Source: Planctomycetaceae bacterium (GTDB lineage: Bacteria; Planctomycetota; Planctomycetia; Planctomycetales; Planctomycetaceae). From it: 50,815 nucleotides of DNA. A program made the translations under genes and the position numbers. The notes beneath the pieces are model-generated. The model was not told where the DNA came from. It saw only the letters and a program-made list of their open reading frames with translations, and did no database searches. Shown piece after piece: positions 1-8,705 of the stretch. How positions within the stretch are numbered: position 1 is the stretch's first letter; the number at the start of each line of letters is the position of its first letter. Where the stretch lies: assembly GCA_020426325.1 (NCBI GenBank), contig JAGQQG010000043.1:1-50815 (forward strand), in the 5' to 3' direction.

Positions 1-629
1 TGGAGTTCAAGAACATTCTGCTCAAGCCGCTCAACACGACCGACCTGTTCAACGGGACCGACCTGACCGGCTGGCGGGTTGTGCCGGGGTCGCAGAGTGA
101 ATTCGTGGTCGAGGAAGAGACGATTCACGTCACGGCGGAGAAGCAGGGCTTCCTGGAGACCGAGGGCACGTATGGTGACTTCATCTTTCAAGCGGAGGCC
201 ATCTGCCATCACGACCCTGCTGACGGAGGGGATGCTCTGAACAGTGGCTACTTTTTCCGTGCCAAGCAGGGGACAGAGGAAGCCCCGTCGCACGGCTATG
301 AGGTGCAGATTCACAACGGCTGGGAAGGAGACGACCATACCAAACCAACGAACGCCGGCACCGGTGCCATCTTCCGCAGAACCGAGGCGCGCAGGGTCAT
401 CCCCTCGGACAACGAATGGTTCACCACCACGCTCGTCGCCTCCGGGCCTCACATCACAGTATGGGTGAACGGCTACCAGGTCACCGACTGGGAAGACACC
501 CGCGAACCCAACGACAACCCACGCCAAGGCCTCCGCCTCGAAGCGGGCCACATCAGTCTGCAAGGCCACGACCCCACAACGGACCTCTCATTTCGCAACC
601 TGCGCATCGCCGAGATCCCCGAGCACTGA
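1..629 (+). CDS. DUF1080 / 3-keto-disaccharide hydrolase domain protein (5' truncated by window)
   Basis: The reading frame is already open at base 3 and runs to TGA at 627-629, so the start lies outside the window. The visible part begins with EFKNILLKPL, which looks like the end of one DUF1080 domain. It is followed at once by LFNGTDLTGWRV, the classic start of a DUF1080 beta-sandwich, so the full protein probably carries two tandem domains. The rest has family features such as GYFFRAKQGT, GYEVQIHNGW and TGAIFRR, ending with FRNLRIAEIPEH. Family members are secreted or periplasmic proteins, abundant in Planctomycetota, acting on 3-keto-glycosides or binding glycans. The first ATG or GTG inside the window is internal. 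Family assignment is firm; the substrate is unknown. Confidence 0.85.
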   Translation, partial: EFKNILLKPLNTTDLFNGTDLTGWRVVPGSQSEFVVEEETIHVTAEKQGFLETEGTYGDFIFQAEAICHHDPADGGDALNSGYFFRAKQGTEEAPSHGYEVQIHNGWEGDDHTKPTNAGTGAIFRRTEARRVIPSDNEWFTTTLVASGPHITVWVNGYQVTDWEDTREPNDNPRQGLRLEAGHISLQGHDPTTDLSFRNLRIAEIPEH

Positions 630-706
630 AAGTCGCCGTCGCGCCACGCGTGACGAGCGGAACATGTGTAGTCTTTCAACACGTTCGCGAACGCACGAGC
701 GTCACT

Positions 707-730
707 GTCATCACGACGGAGCGTGATGAC
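707..730. terminator. Perfect 9-bp hairpin between convergent genes
   Basis: GTCATCACG (707-715) pairs perfectly with CGTGATGAC (722-730) around a 6-base loop. It sits between the end of the DUF1080 gene and the end of the ABC permease gene, which converge here. The + strand continues TAAAAT, so there is only a weak U-tract. I read it as a shared terminator structure. Confidence 0.5.
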
Positions 731-739
731 TAAAATGCG

Positions 740-2257
740 TCACACGCGAAAGTGCAGGTCCCGCTTGAGAGACACCGCAGCGGCGACGGTGACGATGACA
801 CTGACCGAGAATGCGATTGCTACGGCGACTGCCGCACCACGGAGAGCCTCATAAACCGGACGACCGAGTGGTCGATGTTCGACTTGCCAGAGTAGATCTC
901 CGATCGAGACGGGCCGCAACACGGGAAACACTTCGGGAATCAGGAGAATCATCATCGCGCCGCAGGCTGCAAGGATCACCGCATAGACAGGCTGTCTCAC
1001 AGTGCAGGCAGTAAGGACACCCCAGCTGTAGACCACGAGACTCATCAGTGGCAGGAATGCGAGCAGCCAGACTTCTCCATGCTGTTGAGCAGTGCCCGTG
1101 ATAAACATCGTGACTGGCATCAGATAGAACAAAGCGATCGCGGCATATCCTGCTCCATATCGAAGCCAGAACCACTGTGTAGGAGCGATCGGTCGTGACC
1201 GCCAGAACGCATACAACTTCGGTTGCAGATCATTCGTGAATCCAACCGCGCCGATCATGAGTGAGACGACTGCAGTGGTCAGCATCAGAAACAGCGGTAT
1301 TAGTCCTCTCCACAAACTCAGACCTTGAATTGAGGGGAAACTCGTCACAACGAACATGACGAAGCCAATTGCCACACCGCAGAAACAGACCGGAATCGAT
1401 TCCCGCCATTGAAGCCAGACGAGAGCAGTGTTTGAAGTTGTCCGCGGTGGACGAAGCTCTCCGACCTTGCGCATCTGTCGCCAGCGATCGACCCGCTGTC
1501 TGAATGTTTCGAGTTGGCCGTATCTCAGAGTCATGATCCCGCACAGCATCGTGAGCACGAGCATCTGCCAGATTACTGCCAAAGGGATAATGCTTTTTCT
1601 CATCTGGTCAGCAGAGTTCATCCATGCAAACCCGCTCAAAGGCGTGGTCATTACTCCCAGTACAGCAAATGGCGAAATAATGTCCCTGCTGGATCGAGAA
1701 TTCATCGGGCCATCATAATATGCAAGACACCAGATCGAGAATGGCAGCAAGACGAACGCGACGACCAGGCCAATCAAGGCTGCCCGAAGTTCCGTTCTTT
1801 GATTGACAGCGATAGCAACAATCCATGCGTACAGGTTGGCCGCCATCACGCCTCCGGAAATGATCGCGTGCCAACTGGAGATGCCAACTGATGAGCGGGA
1901 ATCCGGGTCGAAAAGTTCAACGAGCAATCCCGAAAACCCGACCAGCACAATCGGGATCAGGATGACACCCAAACCACACAACCATCGCACAAGTGCAGAC
2001 TGCCACAACGCCACTGGCTGTGAGGCGACGAAGGACATCGTCCCGTTCGAGGGCTCAGCCGCTGAAACTGCCATGCCCACGAAGATAGTGGCCACGAATG
2101 CGAAGCCTATACAGGTCATTAGCGTTGTCTGAGGCACTTCTTCCCACTCGCCATAGCCGAGGGCAAGAAACAACGTCATCGCGATCACGCACAAGGAAGT
2201 CAGCTTCCATCGGTGTTCGAGCCATTCTTTGCGGAAGAGATTGAACCAGATGTGCAT
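740..2257 (-). CDS. ABC-2 type transporter permease
   Basis: A 505-aa polytopic membrane protein with about 12 hydrophobic segments in two halves, separated by a soluble loop near residues 265-300 (RQRVDRWRQMRKVGELRPP). The N-terminus MHIWFNLFRKEWLEHRWK is typical of ABC-2 permeases, which start with a cytoplasmic helix before the first membrane span. I chose the ATG at 2257 because homology-like sequence begins there; a GTG or TTG start up to 2308 would add 17 unlikely residues. It is the third gene of a minus-strand operon with the ATPase (2345-3274) and GntR regulator (3271-3705). This arrangement matches YtrA/YhcF-type regulators next to ABC exporters that respond to cell-envelope stress or antibiotics. 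The substrate cannot be read from the sequence. Confidence 0.85.
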   Translation of the reverse strand: MHIWFNLFRKEWLEHRWKLTSLCVIAMTLFLALGYGEWEEVPQTTLMTCIGFAFVATIFVGMAVSAAEPSNGTMSFVASQPVALWQSALVRWLCGLGVILIPIVLVGFSGLLVELFDPDSRSSVGISSWHAIISGGVMAANLYAWIVAIAVNQRTELRAALIGLVVAFVLLPFSIWCLAYYDGPMNSRSSRDIISPFAVLGVMTTPLSGFAWMNSADQMRKSIIPLAVIWQMLVLTMLCGIMTLRYGQLETFRQRVDRWRQMRKVGELRPPRTTSNTALVWLQWRESIPVCFCGVAIGFVMFVVTSFPSIQGLSLWRGLIPLFLMLTTAVVSLMIGAVGFTNDLQPKLYAFWRSRPIAPTQWFWLRYGAGYAAIALFYLMPVTMFITGTAQQHGEVWLLAFLPLMSLVVYSWGVLTACTVRQPVYAVILAACGAMMILLIPEVFPVLRPVSIGDLLWQVEHRPLGRPVYEALRGAAVAVAIAFSVSVIVTVAAAVSLKRDLHFRV

Positions 2258-2344
2258 GGTTGCATCTTTAAGAGGAAGAGTCGTGCAGGCGTTGTTCCAC
2301 CCCCTCACTAGCAGGGATGGTGTGTGAGTGATTCGTTCGCGTGA

Positions 2345-3274
2345 TCATCGCGGTGTTGAAACGGGGTGCAGTTGACGCGATTGATTCAGGCCACTCTCGG
2401 GTCGGCCGACGACGAAGGCTTCGAAGATTTCGTCGAGGGACAGGTCCTCCAGTCGATACGTGAAGTCCGCTTCGCGTAGCAGGGGGATGGCCTGGGGGGC
2501 GTTGTCGATGACCAGGACCACTTCTCCTGACAGGGCGCGGCTGTCGAGGATCATCAGGTCGCCCGAGATGCGAGTGGCTGCGTCTGGTTCGAGAATTAGC
2601 CGTTTGACCTGGTCACGGAGTTCGTCGGTGCTGGATTGGCGGACGATCGAACCGTTATGCAGGATAGCGATTACGTCCGCAACCGGCTCGACTTCGTACA
2701 GCAGGTGTGAGCTGTATAGCACGGTCGTACCGGCTGATTGCAGGTGCTCGACGAGGTCGCGGTTGAACTCCTTCCGCATGATGGGGTCGAGGCCGAGAGC
2801 CGGGTCGTCGAGGATGACCAGTTCCGGACGGTGTGCAAGTGCCAACAGGAGGCCGAGTCGAACGTTCTGGCCTTTGGAAAGATGACGCACTTTGGTCTTG
2901 AGTGGCACCTCAAACTGTTCAACGAAGCGCCGTGCCAGGGAGTGCTCCCAGGTCGGATAAAAGGCAGCGACGAATCTGATGATCTCCTCGCAAGTCATCC
3001 AACCGAACATCGTCTGATCTTCCGCGAGATACCCGACCGTGCGTCGGACTTCGAGCGGCTCCTGCTGTGGGTTGCGACCGAGCACGCTGAGCGACCCTTC
3101 ATCGGGGGAGAGCAGGCCCATCAGCATTTGAATGGTCGTTGTTTTGCCCGCCCCGTTGGGACCCAGGAACGCGAACGTCTGTCCGCGTTCGACCGTGAGA
3201 TTGAGCCCGTTGAGGACCCGCTTGTCGCGGAAGCTCTTGTGGACGTCATGGATTTCAATCGCCGGTGTGGTCAT
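2345..3274 (-). CDS. ABC transporter ATP-binding protein
   Basis: A 309-aa nucleotide-binding domain. Walker A GPNGAGKTT is at about residues 38-46, the Q-loop near 84-87, the signature LSKGQ at 132-136 (K for the usual G, common in the CcmA/YxlF-type subfamily), Walker B LVILDDPALGLDP at 152-164, and the H-loop SSHLLYEVE near 190. A C-terminal extension of about 80 residues (RLILEPDAATRIS onward) is usual for ABC-2 exporters. Its ATG overlaps the stop of the upstream GntR gene by four bases (ATGA, 3271-3274), so the two are translationally coupled. It should energise the permease at 740-2257. One adenine-binding aromatic is visible in the N-terminal VHKSFRDKRVLNGL region. Confidence 0.93.
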   Translation of the reverse strand: MTTPAIEIHDVHKSFRDKRVLNGLNLTVERGQTFAFLGPNGAGKTTTIQMLMGLLSPDEGSLSVLGRNPQQEPLEVRRTVGYLAEDQTMFGWMTCEEIIRFVAAFYPTWEHSLARRFVEQFEVPLKTKVRHLSKGQNVRLGLLLALAHRPELVILDDPALGLDPIMRKEFNRDLVEHLQSAGTTVLYSSHLLYEVEPVADVIAILHNGSIVRQSSTDELRDQVKRLILEPDAATRISGDLMILDSRALSGEVVLVIDNAPQAIPLLREADFTYRLEDLSLDEIFEAFVVGRPESGLNQSRQLHPVSTPR

Positions 3275-3705
3275 GCCGGTTCTCCGGACTTGTGGGATGG
3301 ACTGACGTCGCCCGTAGAGAGGAAGCCGTCCTGCGTTTGGGTGAGGGCGTCGTCAAGCAGGCTGTGGAGATCATCAGCGGTCAGGCCGAGCAGGCCTCCC
3401 TGCTGAACGAGTTGGATCAGTTCGTCGAAGAACCGGATACGGAGCGCCTTGAGTTCATTGCGGGGAAGTCGATCGACGACGAACGTCCCTTCGCCGTGCC
3501 GCATATCGAGGAGTTTCTCGGCCGTCAGCTTCTCGTAGACCCGCAGGACCGTATTCTGGTTGACGGCCAAGTCCCGCGCGAGTTGCCGCACCGAGGGGAT
3601 CTGTGTGCCCGGCTTGATTCGTCCGGACAGACACTGGGCCCGAATTTGTTCAGCGATCTGTCGGGAGATGGGGGTCGACGACCCTTTTTCGATGCGAACG
3701 AACAT
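3271..3705 (-). CDS. GntR-family (YtrA-type) transcriptional regulator
   Basis: A 144-aa protein, the short YtrA-type length. It has a winged helix-turn-helix at about residues 10-75 (GSSTPISRQIAEQIRAQCLS, then IPSVRQLARDLAVNQNTVLR and GEGTFVVD) and only a short C-terminal dimerisation helix pair. There is no ligand-binding FCD or UTRA domain. I start it at ATG 3705 (MFVRIEKGS); a GTG at 3717 is possible, but it lies in the predicted ribosome-binding region. It leads the operon with an ABC ATPase and permease. The direct repeats and promoter just upstream (3739-3770) suggest autorepression released by an envelope signal, as known for B. subtilis YtrA. That regulation is inferred from layout. 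Confidence 0.9.
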   Translation of the reverse strand: MFVRIEKGSSTPISRQIAEQIRAQCLSGRIKPGTQIPSVRQLARDLAVNQNTVLRVYEKLTAEKLLDMRHGEGTFVVDRLPRNELKALRIRFFDELIQLVQQGGLLGLTADDLHSLLDDALTQTQDGFLSTGDVSPSHKSGEPA

Positions 3706-3738
3706 GCGTGATTCCACTCATTTCGCGGCCATGTGACT

Positions 3739-3770
3739 ACAGTTGTATAACAGTTGTGTTTCCTTGTCAA
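3739..3770 (-). promoter_or_regulatory. Promoter with overlapping direct-repeat operator for the GntR-ABC operon
   Basis: On the minus strand TTGACA (3765-3770) is followed after 15 bp by TATACA (3744-3749). Two copies of acagttgt on the + strand (3739-3746 and 3750-3757) repeat with an 11-bp period, about one helical turn, and cover the -10 region and spacer. The short spacer and in-phase repeats fit a repressed promoter with the GntR protein as the likely binder. Next to it lies gtcaac-N8-gttgac (3766-3785) with a third gtcaac at 3790-3795. Confidence 0.55.
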
Positions 3771-3921
3771 CTCATCCGTGTTGACTCCGGTCAACATCCG
3801 TGGGCGACTTCCTGAAATCACGTATCTCCCATCAAAATTCTGCCGACATCGCCGAAATGCGCAAGCTATTCCAGTAGTGAGGCTATCTTTGGCCAACTTG
3901 CCACCAGTGAGGTTACCCACC

Positions 3922-6204
3922 ATGTTCCGTCTGATGCGAAAACCCAAATCGAGTGCACCGTGCAAGCACGATGCACGACGCGGTGCCTTCGTGGTGCTCG
4001 CGTTCTTCTGCCTGATCGGGACGATCGCCTTCGTCTCGTTCTCAATCGATACGGGGCATATCGCCCTGAGTAAGACCATTCAGCAAAACGCGGTCGATGC
4101 TGCTGCACTGGCCGCGGCCATGGAGATCACCAACGCGGTCGAGAACGCGCCGCCCGACGAGGAAGATCCCACAGCCTATGCACGGGAACAGGCCAAAGTG
4201 ATGGCTGTGAATGTCGCTGACCTGAACGGCGTGTTTATCGATCCGGAAGTCGACGTCACATTCGGTCTGCGGTCGTACAACCCGGCAACCGAGAAGTTTG
4301 AGATTCAGTGGGGTGTCACTCCCGCAAATTCGGTCAAGGTTCGTGCCCGCCGTAGCAACCCGGACACATCCCAGCCGGACGGACAATTGCCGCTGATGTT
4401 CGCCCGCATCTTCGGGGACGACTCAGTCCGGATGGAATCCGAGGCCATTGCCTACATCGAATCACGAGACATCTCTGTCGTGCTCGACTTCTCCGGCTCG
4501 ATGGCCTACGACAGTTTGTTCCGTTCAGAATCAGTAAACCGATTTGGTGTCGATGCCATTCGCGACAATCTTCGCTCGATGTACACACAGATGGCGTTTA
4601 CCGATGGTCAACTGGGAACACTCGATCACGTTGATCCGGACGACTCTGCCTCTGATCGCGATGCGGAAACCAAATGGCTCGTGGTGCACAGTCCCGAAAC
4701 GGGTGATCCGAGTGATCCGGATGTTGATGTGACCTTCATGTACGACGAGATCGCTGTCGAATCGAGCAAGACGTATCATCAGATTAAACTCGTCTTCAGC
4801 AATGGGACCTCGCAGACCTTTGACGACAATGATTCTTCCGGAACCTACGCCGGAACCGGATCCCATAGCGGCAAAGAGATCGATACCGTCTGGGTCATGT
4901 TCGCTGGCGGCGACGTAACAGTCAGCGGAGACGATGCCAATCGCTGTAAGCCCCACATCGACGTGACATTCCACGGTGGGGGAACATCGGTCTATGTCGA
5001 ATCAACCAAAGATCTCTCCAACGTCGTGCTTGAGTTCGAGGACGGCACGCATTACAAGTTCGGCAATTTGAACCAGGGAAAGACCGGAACCTTTGAAGGC
5101 ATTGGTGCGAACACCGGCAAAGTGATCGCAGGCGTCTGGGTCAAGTCGGGATGCAACTCAAGCGGAGATGGACGGGGCTACGGCGAGCGTTTTGATTCTC
5201 CGGAGTCGGGACAGACCTCTGTCGCCATACGCTTTGACGACTCGGATGAGAATGTGAAAGCCTATTTCGGGTTGGACGATGTCGACTATCCGTTTCCGTC
5301 AGGGAGCTGGAACGACTACATCAATTACGTTCGGAACGACTCGGAGGTCAACCGAGGGAATCACCGGGAGACCTACGGCGGGATCACTTTCGTCCATTAT
5401 CTGCTGGAGCGACGGCCCAAGCACTCACAGACACCGGCGATCTCCAAGGCATCGCACTTCCCGTTCCATGCTGTGCGAGAAGGGAATGATCTGTTTGTTG
5501 ACTTCCTCGCAAACCTGGGCTTCGGCGATCATGTGGGCCTGGTCAGCTACGATCAGGAGCGGCGGATCGAATCGGTCCTCAACGAGGATGGCCAGTCGAT
5601 TGACATCTCTGCAGATCCGCTGGATGCGAACTACGACGCCATCAAGACCATCATGTCCTACAAGCAGGCGAACAACTACTACCCGTATACCAACATCGGT
5701 GGGGGAATTCGCCAGGCCATCGACATGATCGACGACTTCAGTCGTGACGGGTCGCGACCGACCATCCTGCTGATGACGGACGGAAACGCCAATACGTACG
5801 ATAACGAGGACGGAGATAACAGCCGTGACTACGGATTCGACGAGGACGATTACTGGGACGTGCCTGATGACTTCGATTGGGGCGTGTTCAACAACCTCGA
5901 CACGACCAGCACGGTGCCCTTCTATGTCAGCAGCAGCGGCTCCGATAACAAGGCTCGACGCTATGCACTCTCACAGGCGTTCAAGGCCGCCAAAGAGGGG
6001 TACACGTTACACACGCTCGCCGTGGGTGCGGGAGCCGATACCGACCTGATGAAAGCCATCGCCTTCCTGGGCGGGGGAGAGTACATCGAAGTCCAGGGGA
6101 CGCTGACTGTGGAAGACCTGCTGGAACAGGTGGAAGCCGGGTTCTACCGGATCGCCGCACTCGTGCCGCCTGCCAAGCTGGCTGATCCGGACGAAGCAGA
6201 GTAA
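3922..6204 (+). CDS. TadG-like pseudopilin/vWA domain protein with duplicated insert
   Basis: A 760-aa protein. Residues 1-20 are basic and 22-43 form one membrane helix (GAFVVLAFFCLIGTIAFVSF). VDAAALAAAMEI follows, the hallmark of TadG/TadE-like Flp proteins. A vWA domain starts near residue 186 with the MIDAS motif DFSGSM (about 189-194) and has a second metal-ligand region at LLMTDGNAN near 615. Between these, residues about 265-415 hold two copies of a 60-residue beta module, ending TVWVMFAG and GVWVKSG. Such modules are seen in metazoan-like secreted proteins and planctomycete surface proteins. I start at ATG 3922, preceded by gtgagg; the 56 upstream codons lack pilin character. Its role is probably extracellular adhesion or metal-dependent ligand binding. 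Confidence 0.85.
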   Translation: MFRLMRKPKSSAPCKHDARRGAFVVLAFFCLIGTIAFVSFSIDTGHIALSKTIQQNAVDAAALAAAMEITNAVENAPPDEEDPTAYAREQAKVMAVNVADLNGVFIDPEVDVTFGLRSYNPATEKFEIQWGVTPANSVKVRARRSNPDTSQPDGQLPLMFARIFGDDSVRMESEAIAYIESRDISVVLDFSGSMAYDSLFRSESVNRFGVDAIRDNLRSMYTQMAFTDGQLGTLDHVDPDDSASDRDAETKWLVVHSPETGDPSDPDVDVTFMYDEIAVESSKTYHQIKLVFSNGTSQTFDDNDSSGTYAGTGSHSGKEIDTVWVMFAGGDVTVSGDDANRCKPHIDVTFHGGGTSVYVESTKDLSNVVLEFEDGTHYKFGNLNQGKTGTFEGIGANTGKVIAGVWVKSGCNSSGDGRGYGERFDSPESGQTSVAIRFDDSDENVKAYFGLDDVDYPFPSGSWNDYINYVRNDSEVNRGNHRETYGGITFVHYLLERRPKHSQTPAISKASHFPFHAVREGNDLFVDFLANLGFGDHVGLVSYDQERRIESVLNEDGQSIDISADPLDANYDAIKTIMSYKQANNYYPYTNIGGGIRQAIDMIDDFSRDGSRPTILLMTDGNANTYDNEDGDNSRDYGFDEDDYWDVPDDFDWGVFNNLDTTSTVPFYVSSSGSDNKARRYALSQAFKAAKEGYTLHTLAVGAGADTDLMKAIAFLGGGEYIEVQGTLTVEDLLEQVEAGFYRIAALVPPAKLADPDEAE

Positions 6205-6228
6205 GCAGTTGCCAAACTGCCTCACCTG

Positions 6229-6271
6229 ACGACCACGCCCATGGGATGGCCCTTCCATGGGCGTTCGTCGT
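6229..6271. terminator. Bidirectional terminator hairpin
   Basis: CGCCCATGG (6236-6244) pairs with CCATGGGCG (6255-6263). An outer ACGAC/GTCGT pairing (6229-6233 with 6267-6271) extends the stem. It lies between the convergent vWA and DUF3500 genes and is followed by ttt on the + strand. Confidence 0.65.
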
Positions 6272-6294
6272 TTGGCTCAACCAATCATTGATAT

Positions 6295-7335
6295 CTACTC
6301 GATCGGAATCGCGAAGTCACCGTGCATGTCGCGCCAGACGCAGTGGATGTGATTGGCCGGGTTACCGGCAACGTCGGGCTGCGTGTTGACGAACTCGATG
6401 AGAAATGTCTCACCCTGAATGCGGTAGTAGTGGCCGATCCCCGGCTCTGTCGCACCGGCCCAGGCAAAGTGCACGCCGTCGAAACCGGCCTCCTCCATCG
6501 CAGCGAGGCGTTGTGCAGAGATCTTGGCCGGCACGGCAGTCGCATACTCGTCGATCAACTCGCGGAGTACCTTTTGTTGTTCTGAGGTGAGCTTGCCCGC
6601 AGGTATCCCGACGGGAGCATCCTTCGGCGGTTGAGTTTCGCCGGCTGCCCGAATCTCTTCAGGAGCTTTCTCCGCGATGACGGCCTGCTTCTGCTGTGCG
6701 TCATCCAGACTATTGACCAGATCAAAGCCCAACTGCTCTTCCTTGGCGAGAATGCGCGTCCCGACCTCGAAACCAGACTTGTTCTCGTTCTTGACGAGAG
6801 CCGGATTGGCTCCGAAGAACTGAGGCGTGACCGAGATGACCTTGTTGTCCTCGACGACAAAGTTCAGCGAAAGGTGATGCCCCTCGACGCTCAAACCCCA
6901 GCGGCCACCGAAGTTGGCACCAAAGATCGTGAAGTAGTAACGCTCCGGATCACGGATGAAACGACCTTTTCCCTCGAACTCAGCCAGCAGCGCCTCGATC
7001 TCCATGATCTGCTCGGCCTTGCTGTACCCGACCTGCGAAAGTGCCGATTTGAGCAGAGCATGTGCGGCTGCACGTTGCTCTTTCGTCATGTGTTTGATCT
7101 GCAGTCCCTTGCGATGATCCTTCGGGATGAAATGCCAGTTCACCCGCTGATCGGTGTCGTCCTCGTAAGAGAGCAGGGCGGTCTTGCGCTGCTCTGCATC
7201 GAGCAGATCGACGAACTCAGCAGCCGCTTCCGACATTTCGACGCCTGGCGCCGCTTCCCGGTAAAACGTCATTCCGACGACGGGGGTCAATCCAATCACG
7301 ACGAACAACAACAGCCAGCGAACACGACGGTGCAT
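6295..7335 (-). CDS. DUF3500 family protein, membrane anchored
   Basis: A 346-aa protein with an N-terminal signal anchor (RWLLLFVVIGLTPVVGMTF) followed by a DUF3500 domain. Recognisable stretches are LDAEQRKTALLSY, WHFIPKDHRKGLQIKHM, ERYYFTIFG, GRWGLSVEGHHLSLNF and TPQFFGANPA. I start at ATG 7335, which has a good ribosome-binding site (GAGGAAG) six bases upstream; the 30 longer codons have none. DUF3500 proteins are exported and of unknown biochemical role. The conserved His-rich GHHLSLNF segment suggests a ligand or metal site, which is inference. The gene converges with the vWA gene and shares its terminator. Confidence 0.85.
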   Translation of the reverse strand: MHRRVRWLLLFVVIGLTPVVGMTFYREAAPGVEMSEAAAEFVDLLDAEQRKTALLSYEDDTDQRVNWHFIPKDHRKGLQIKHMTKEQRAAAHALLKSALSQVGYSKAEQIMEIEALLAEFEGKGRFIRDPERYYFTIFGANFGGRWGLSVEGHHLSLNFVVEDNKVISVTPQFFGANPALVKNENKSGFEVGTRILAKEEQLGFDLVNSLDDAQQKQAVIAEKAPEEIRAAGETQPPKDAPVGIPAGKLTSEQQKVLRELIDEYATAVPAKISAQRLAAMEEAGFDGVHFAWAGATEPGIGHYYRIQGETFLIEFVNTQPDVAGNPANHIHCVWRDMHGDFAIPIE

Positions 7336-7463
7336 CTCGATCTTCCTCAAGCAGGACGCGGGGAGTAGTTCCACATCTGGATGGTACCCGGTTTCGCCAA
7401 ACATTTGAAATGAACGGCTGATCAACCAATGATCAATCGCCGCGAGGCTCTTTTATTGAGCAT

Positions 7464-7515
7464 TGTGGCACGACGCTCCGCGTCGTGAACGCACGGCACG
7501 GAGTGCCGTGCCACA
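7464..7515. repeat. Compound palindromic element (REP-like)
   Basis: Two adjacent hairpins, CACGACGC-tcc-GCGTCGTG (7469-7487) and GCACGGCAC-gga-GTGCCGTGC (7491-7511), are enclosed by TGTGGCA (7464-7470) and TGCCACA (7509-7515). The element abuts the stop codon of the YdjM-like gene. Such GC-rich double palindromes are commonly dispersed repeats in planctomycete intergenic DNA (general knowledge, not searched). It could also act as a terminator for the gene at 7516. Confidence 0.6.
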
Positions 7516-8433
7516 CTAGCGCCGCACGGGATTGAAAGCGTTCGGATCGACGTCCGGCGGAAGCAGTTCACCAACAGTCGAGCGTTCGAGTGGTATCGCG
7601 GAATCAGGGATCGGAACCAGTTTCGGCTGTTGAAACTCGGGTTCTCCCAAGGCAGTCTCAGTCAGAGAGGGCTCGGCCTGAAAGGACTCGCCCAAATGAA
7701 CCTCGTCGAATGGCAACGTCACGTCGCCTGCGTTTGTGCCGTCTTCCGTTGGCCCCGCCTGAGGGAAGATCGACGTCGCGGGCTTCGGCTGGATGATGCC
7801 CGCATCAACGAGCATCGCATATGAGAGCACCGCAAGGATCGAGTACGTCACCACGTTGGGAACGAATGCTGTCCCGAACATCTTCAGCGCGGTGCCGGCT
7901 GACTTCTTCAACTTGATGCGTACTCCTGCCCATTGCACGCTGTACAACTCATCGAGCATCAGATGCGAGAAGAACCCTGTGGCCGTGCCGCTCGCCATGA
8001 GCAACTTGACCGTCGTGAGACTGCTCGGGTAGCAGAGATAAGTCAGTTCCGCAGCGATGGCCATCGCGGGCAGACTATGGAACATCCCGCGATGAACGGA
8101 GACGGCCCCGATGAGACTCGCGCCGCCGTACTTGATCACGAGATACATGACCACGATCAGTAACATCGTGATCTCAATGTCGCTGGGCAGGCCGAGCCAG
8201 CCGACGATCCGTCCGACGAGCGCCAGCGGAGCAATCGCCGCGACAAGTCCAAACATTTCCCGTACGGGGCGACCGGATTCCGAGTCAAGATCGGGGAGCA
8301 TGCCGCCGAGAGCCGTGAGCCACGCCGCCAGCGCCCCCTGAGCGGGCGTGAATCCAAGAGCGAATGTCGCCCCCAATCCATAGCCGACGCCGAGCATCGT
8401 GCTGACTGTGATGTGTTCCCGATAAGCCGCCAT
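7516..8433 (-). CDS. YdjM/DUF457-type membrane metal-dependent hydrolase
   Basis: A 305-aa membrane protein with about six hydrophobic segments in its first 215 residues. Motifs of the YdjM (LexA-regulated, PF04307) family are present: REH near the N-terminus, GGMLPDLDSESG at about 43-54, HRGMFHS near 114-120 and SHLMLDELYSV near 156. These His/Asp residues are the expected metal ligands. The last 90 residues are a Pro/Glu-rich, low-complexity cytoplasmic tail (FPQAGPTEDGTNAGD onward) not found in typical members. The ATG at 8433 is unambiguous. The physiological substrate of the family is not established; membrane phospholipid turnover is one suggestion. Confidence 0.82.
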   Translation of the reverse strand: MAAYREHITVSTMLGVGYGLGATFALGFTPAQGALAAWLTALGGMLPDLDSESGRPVREMFGLVAAIAPLALVGRIVGWLGLPSDIEITMLLIVVMYLVIKYGGASLIGAVSVHRGMFHSLPAMAIAAELTYLCYPSSLTTVKLLMASGTATGFFSHLMLDELYSVQWAGVRIKLKKSAGTALKMFGTAFVPNVVTYSILAVLSYAMLVDAGIIQPKPATSIFPQAGPTEDGTNAGDVTLPFDEVHLGESFQAEPSLTETALGEPEFQQPKLVPIPDSAIPLERSTVGELLPPDVDPNAFNPVRR

Positions 8434-8705
8434 GCGTCCATCCGTGGAGTGGCGAAGAGTGTTTTACTGACCCGGAGACGCGGCAATGTATCAGGAGTCC
8501 CCAATTTACGGCAACGCCGGATTACGTGTCACAGAGATCCGATTCGACTGTTGCTCCAAACCACTTCGCGACAGTGACTTTCAGAAAACTGGCCATTCGA
8601 TAAGCTGCGGAATCGACCTGAGCTGATCAGTCGCGAAAGAGAACTCTCCGGTGTAGGATGATCCGATTCCAAGCCCAGAGCCTGCATCATTCTCACGAGG
8701 ACCGT

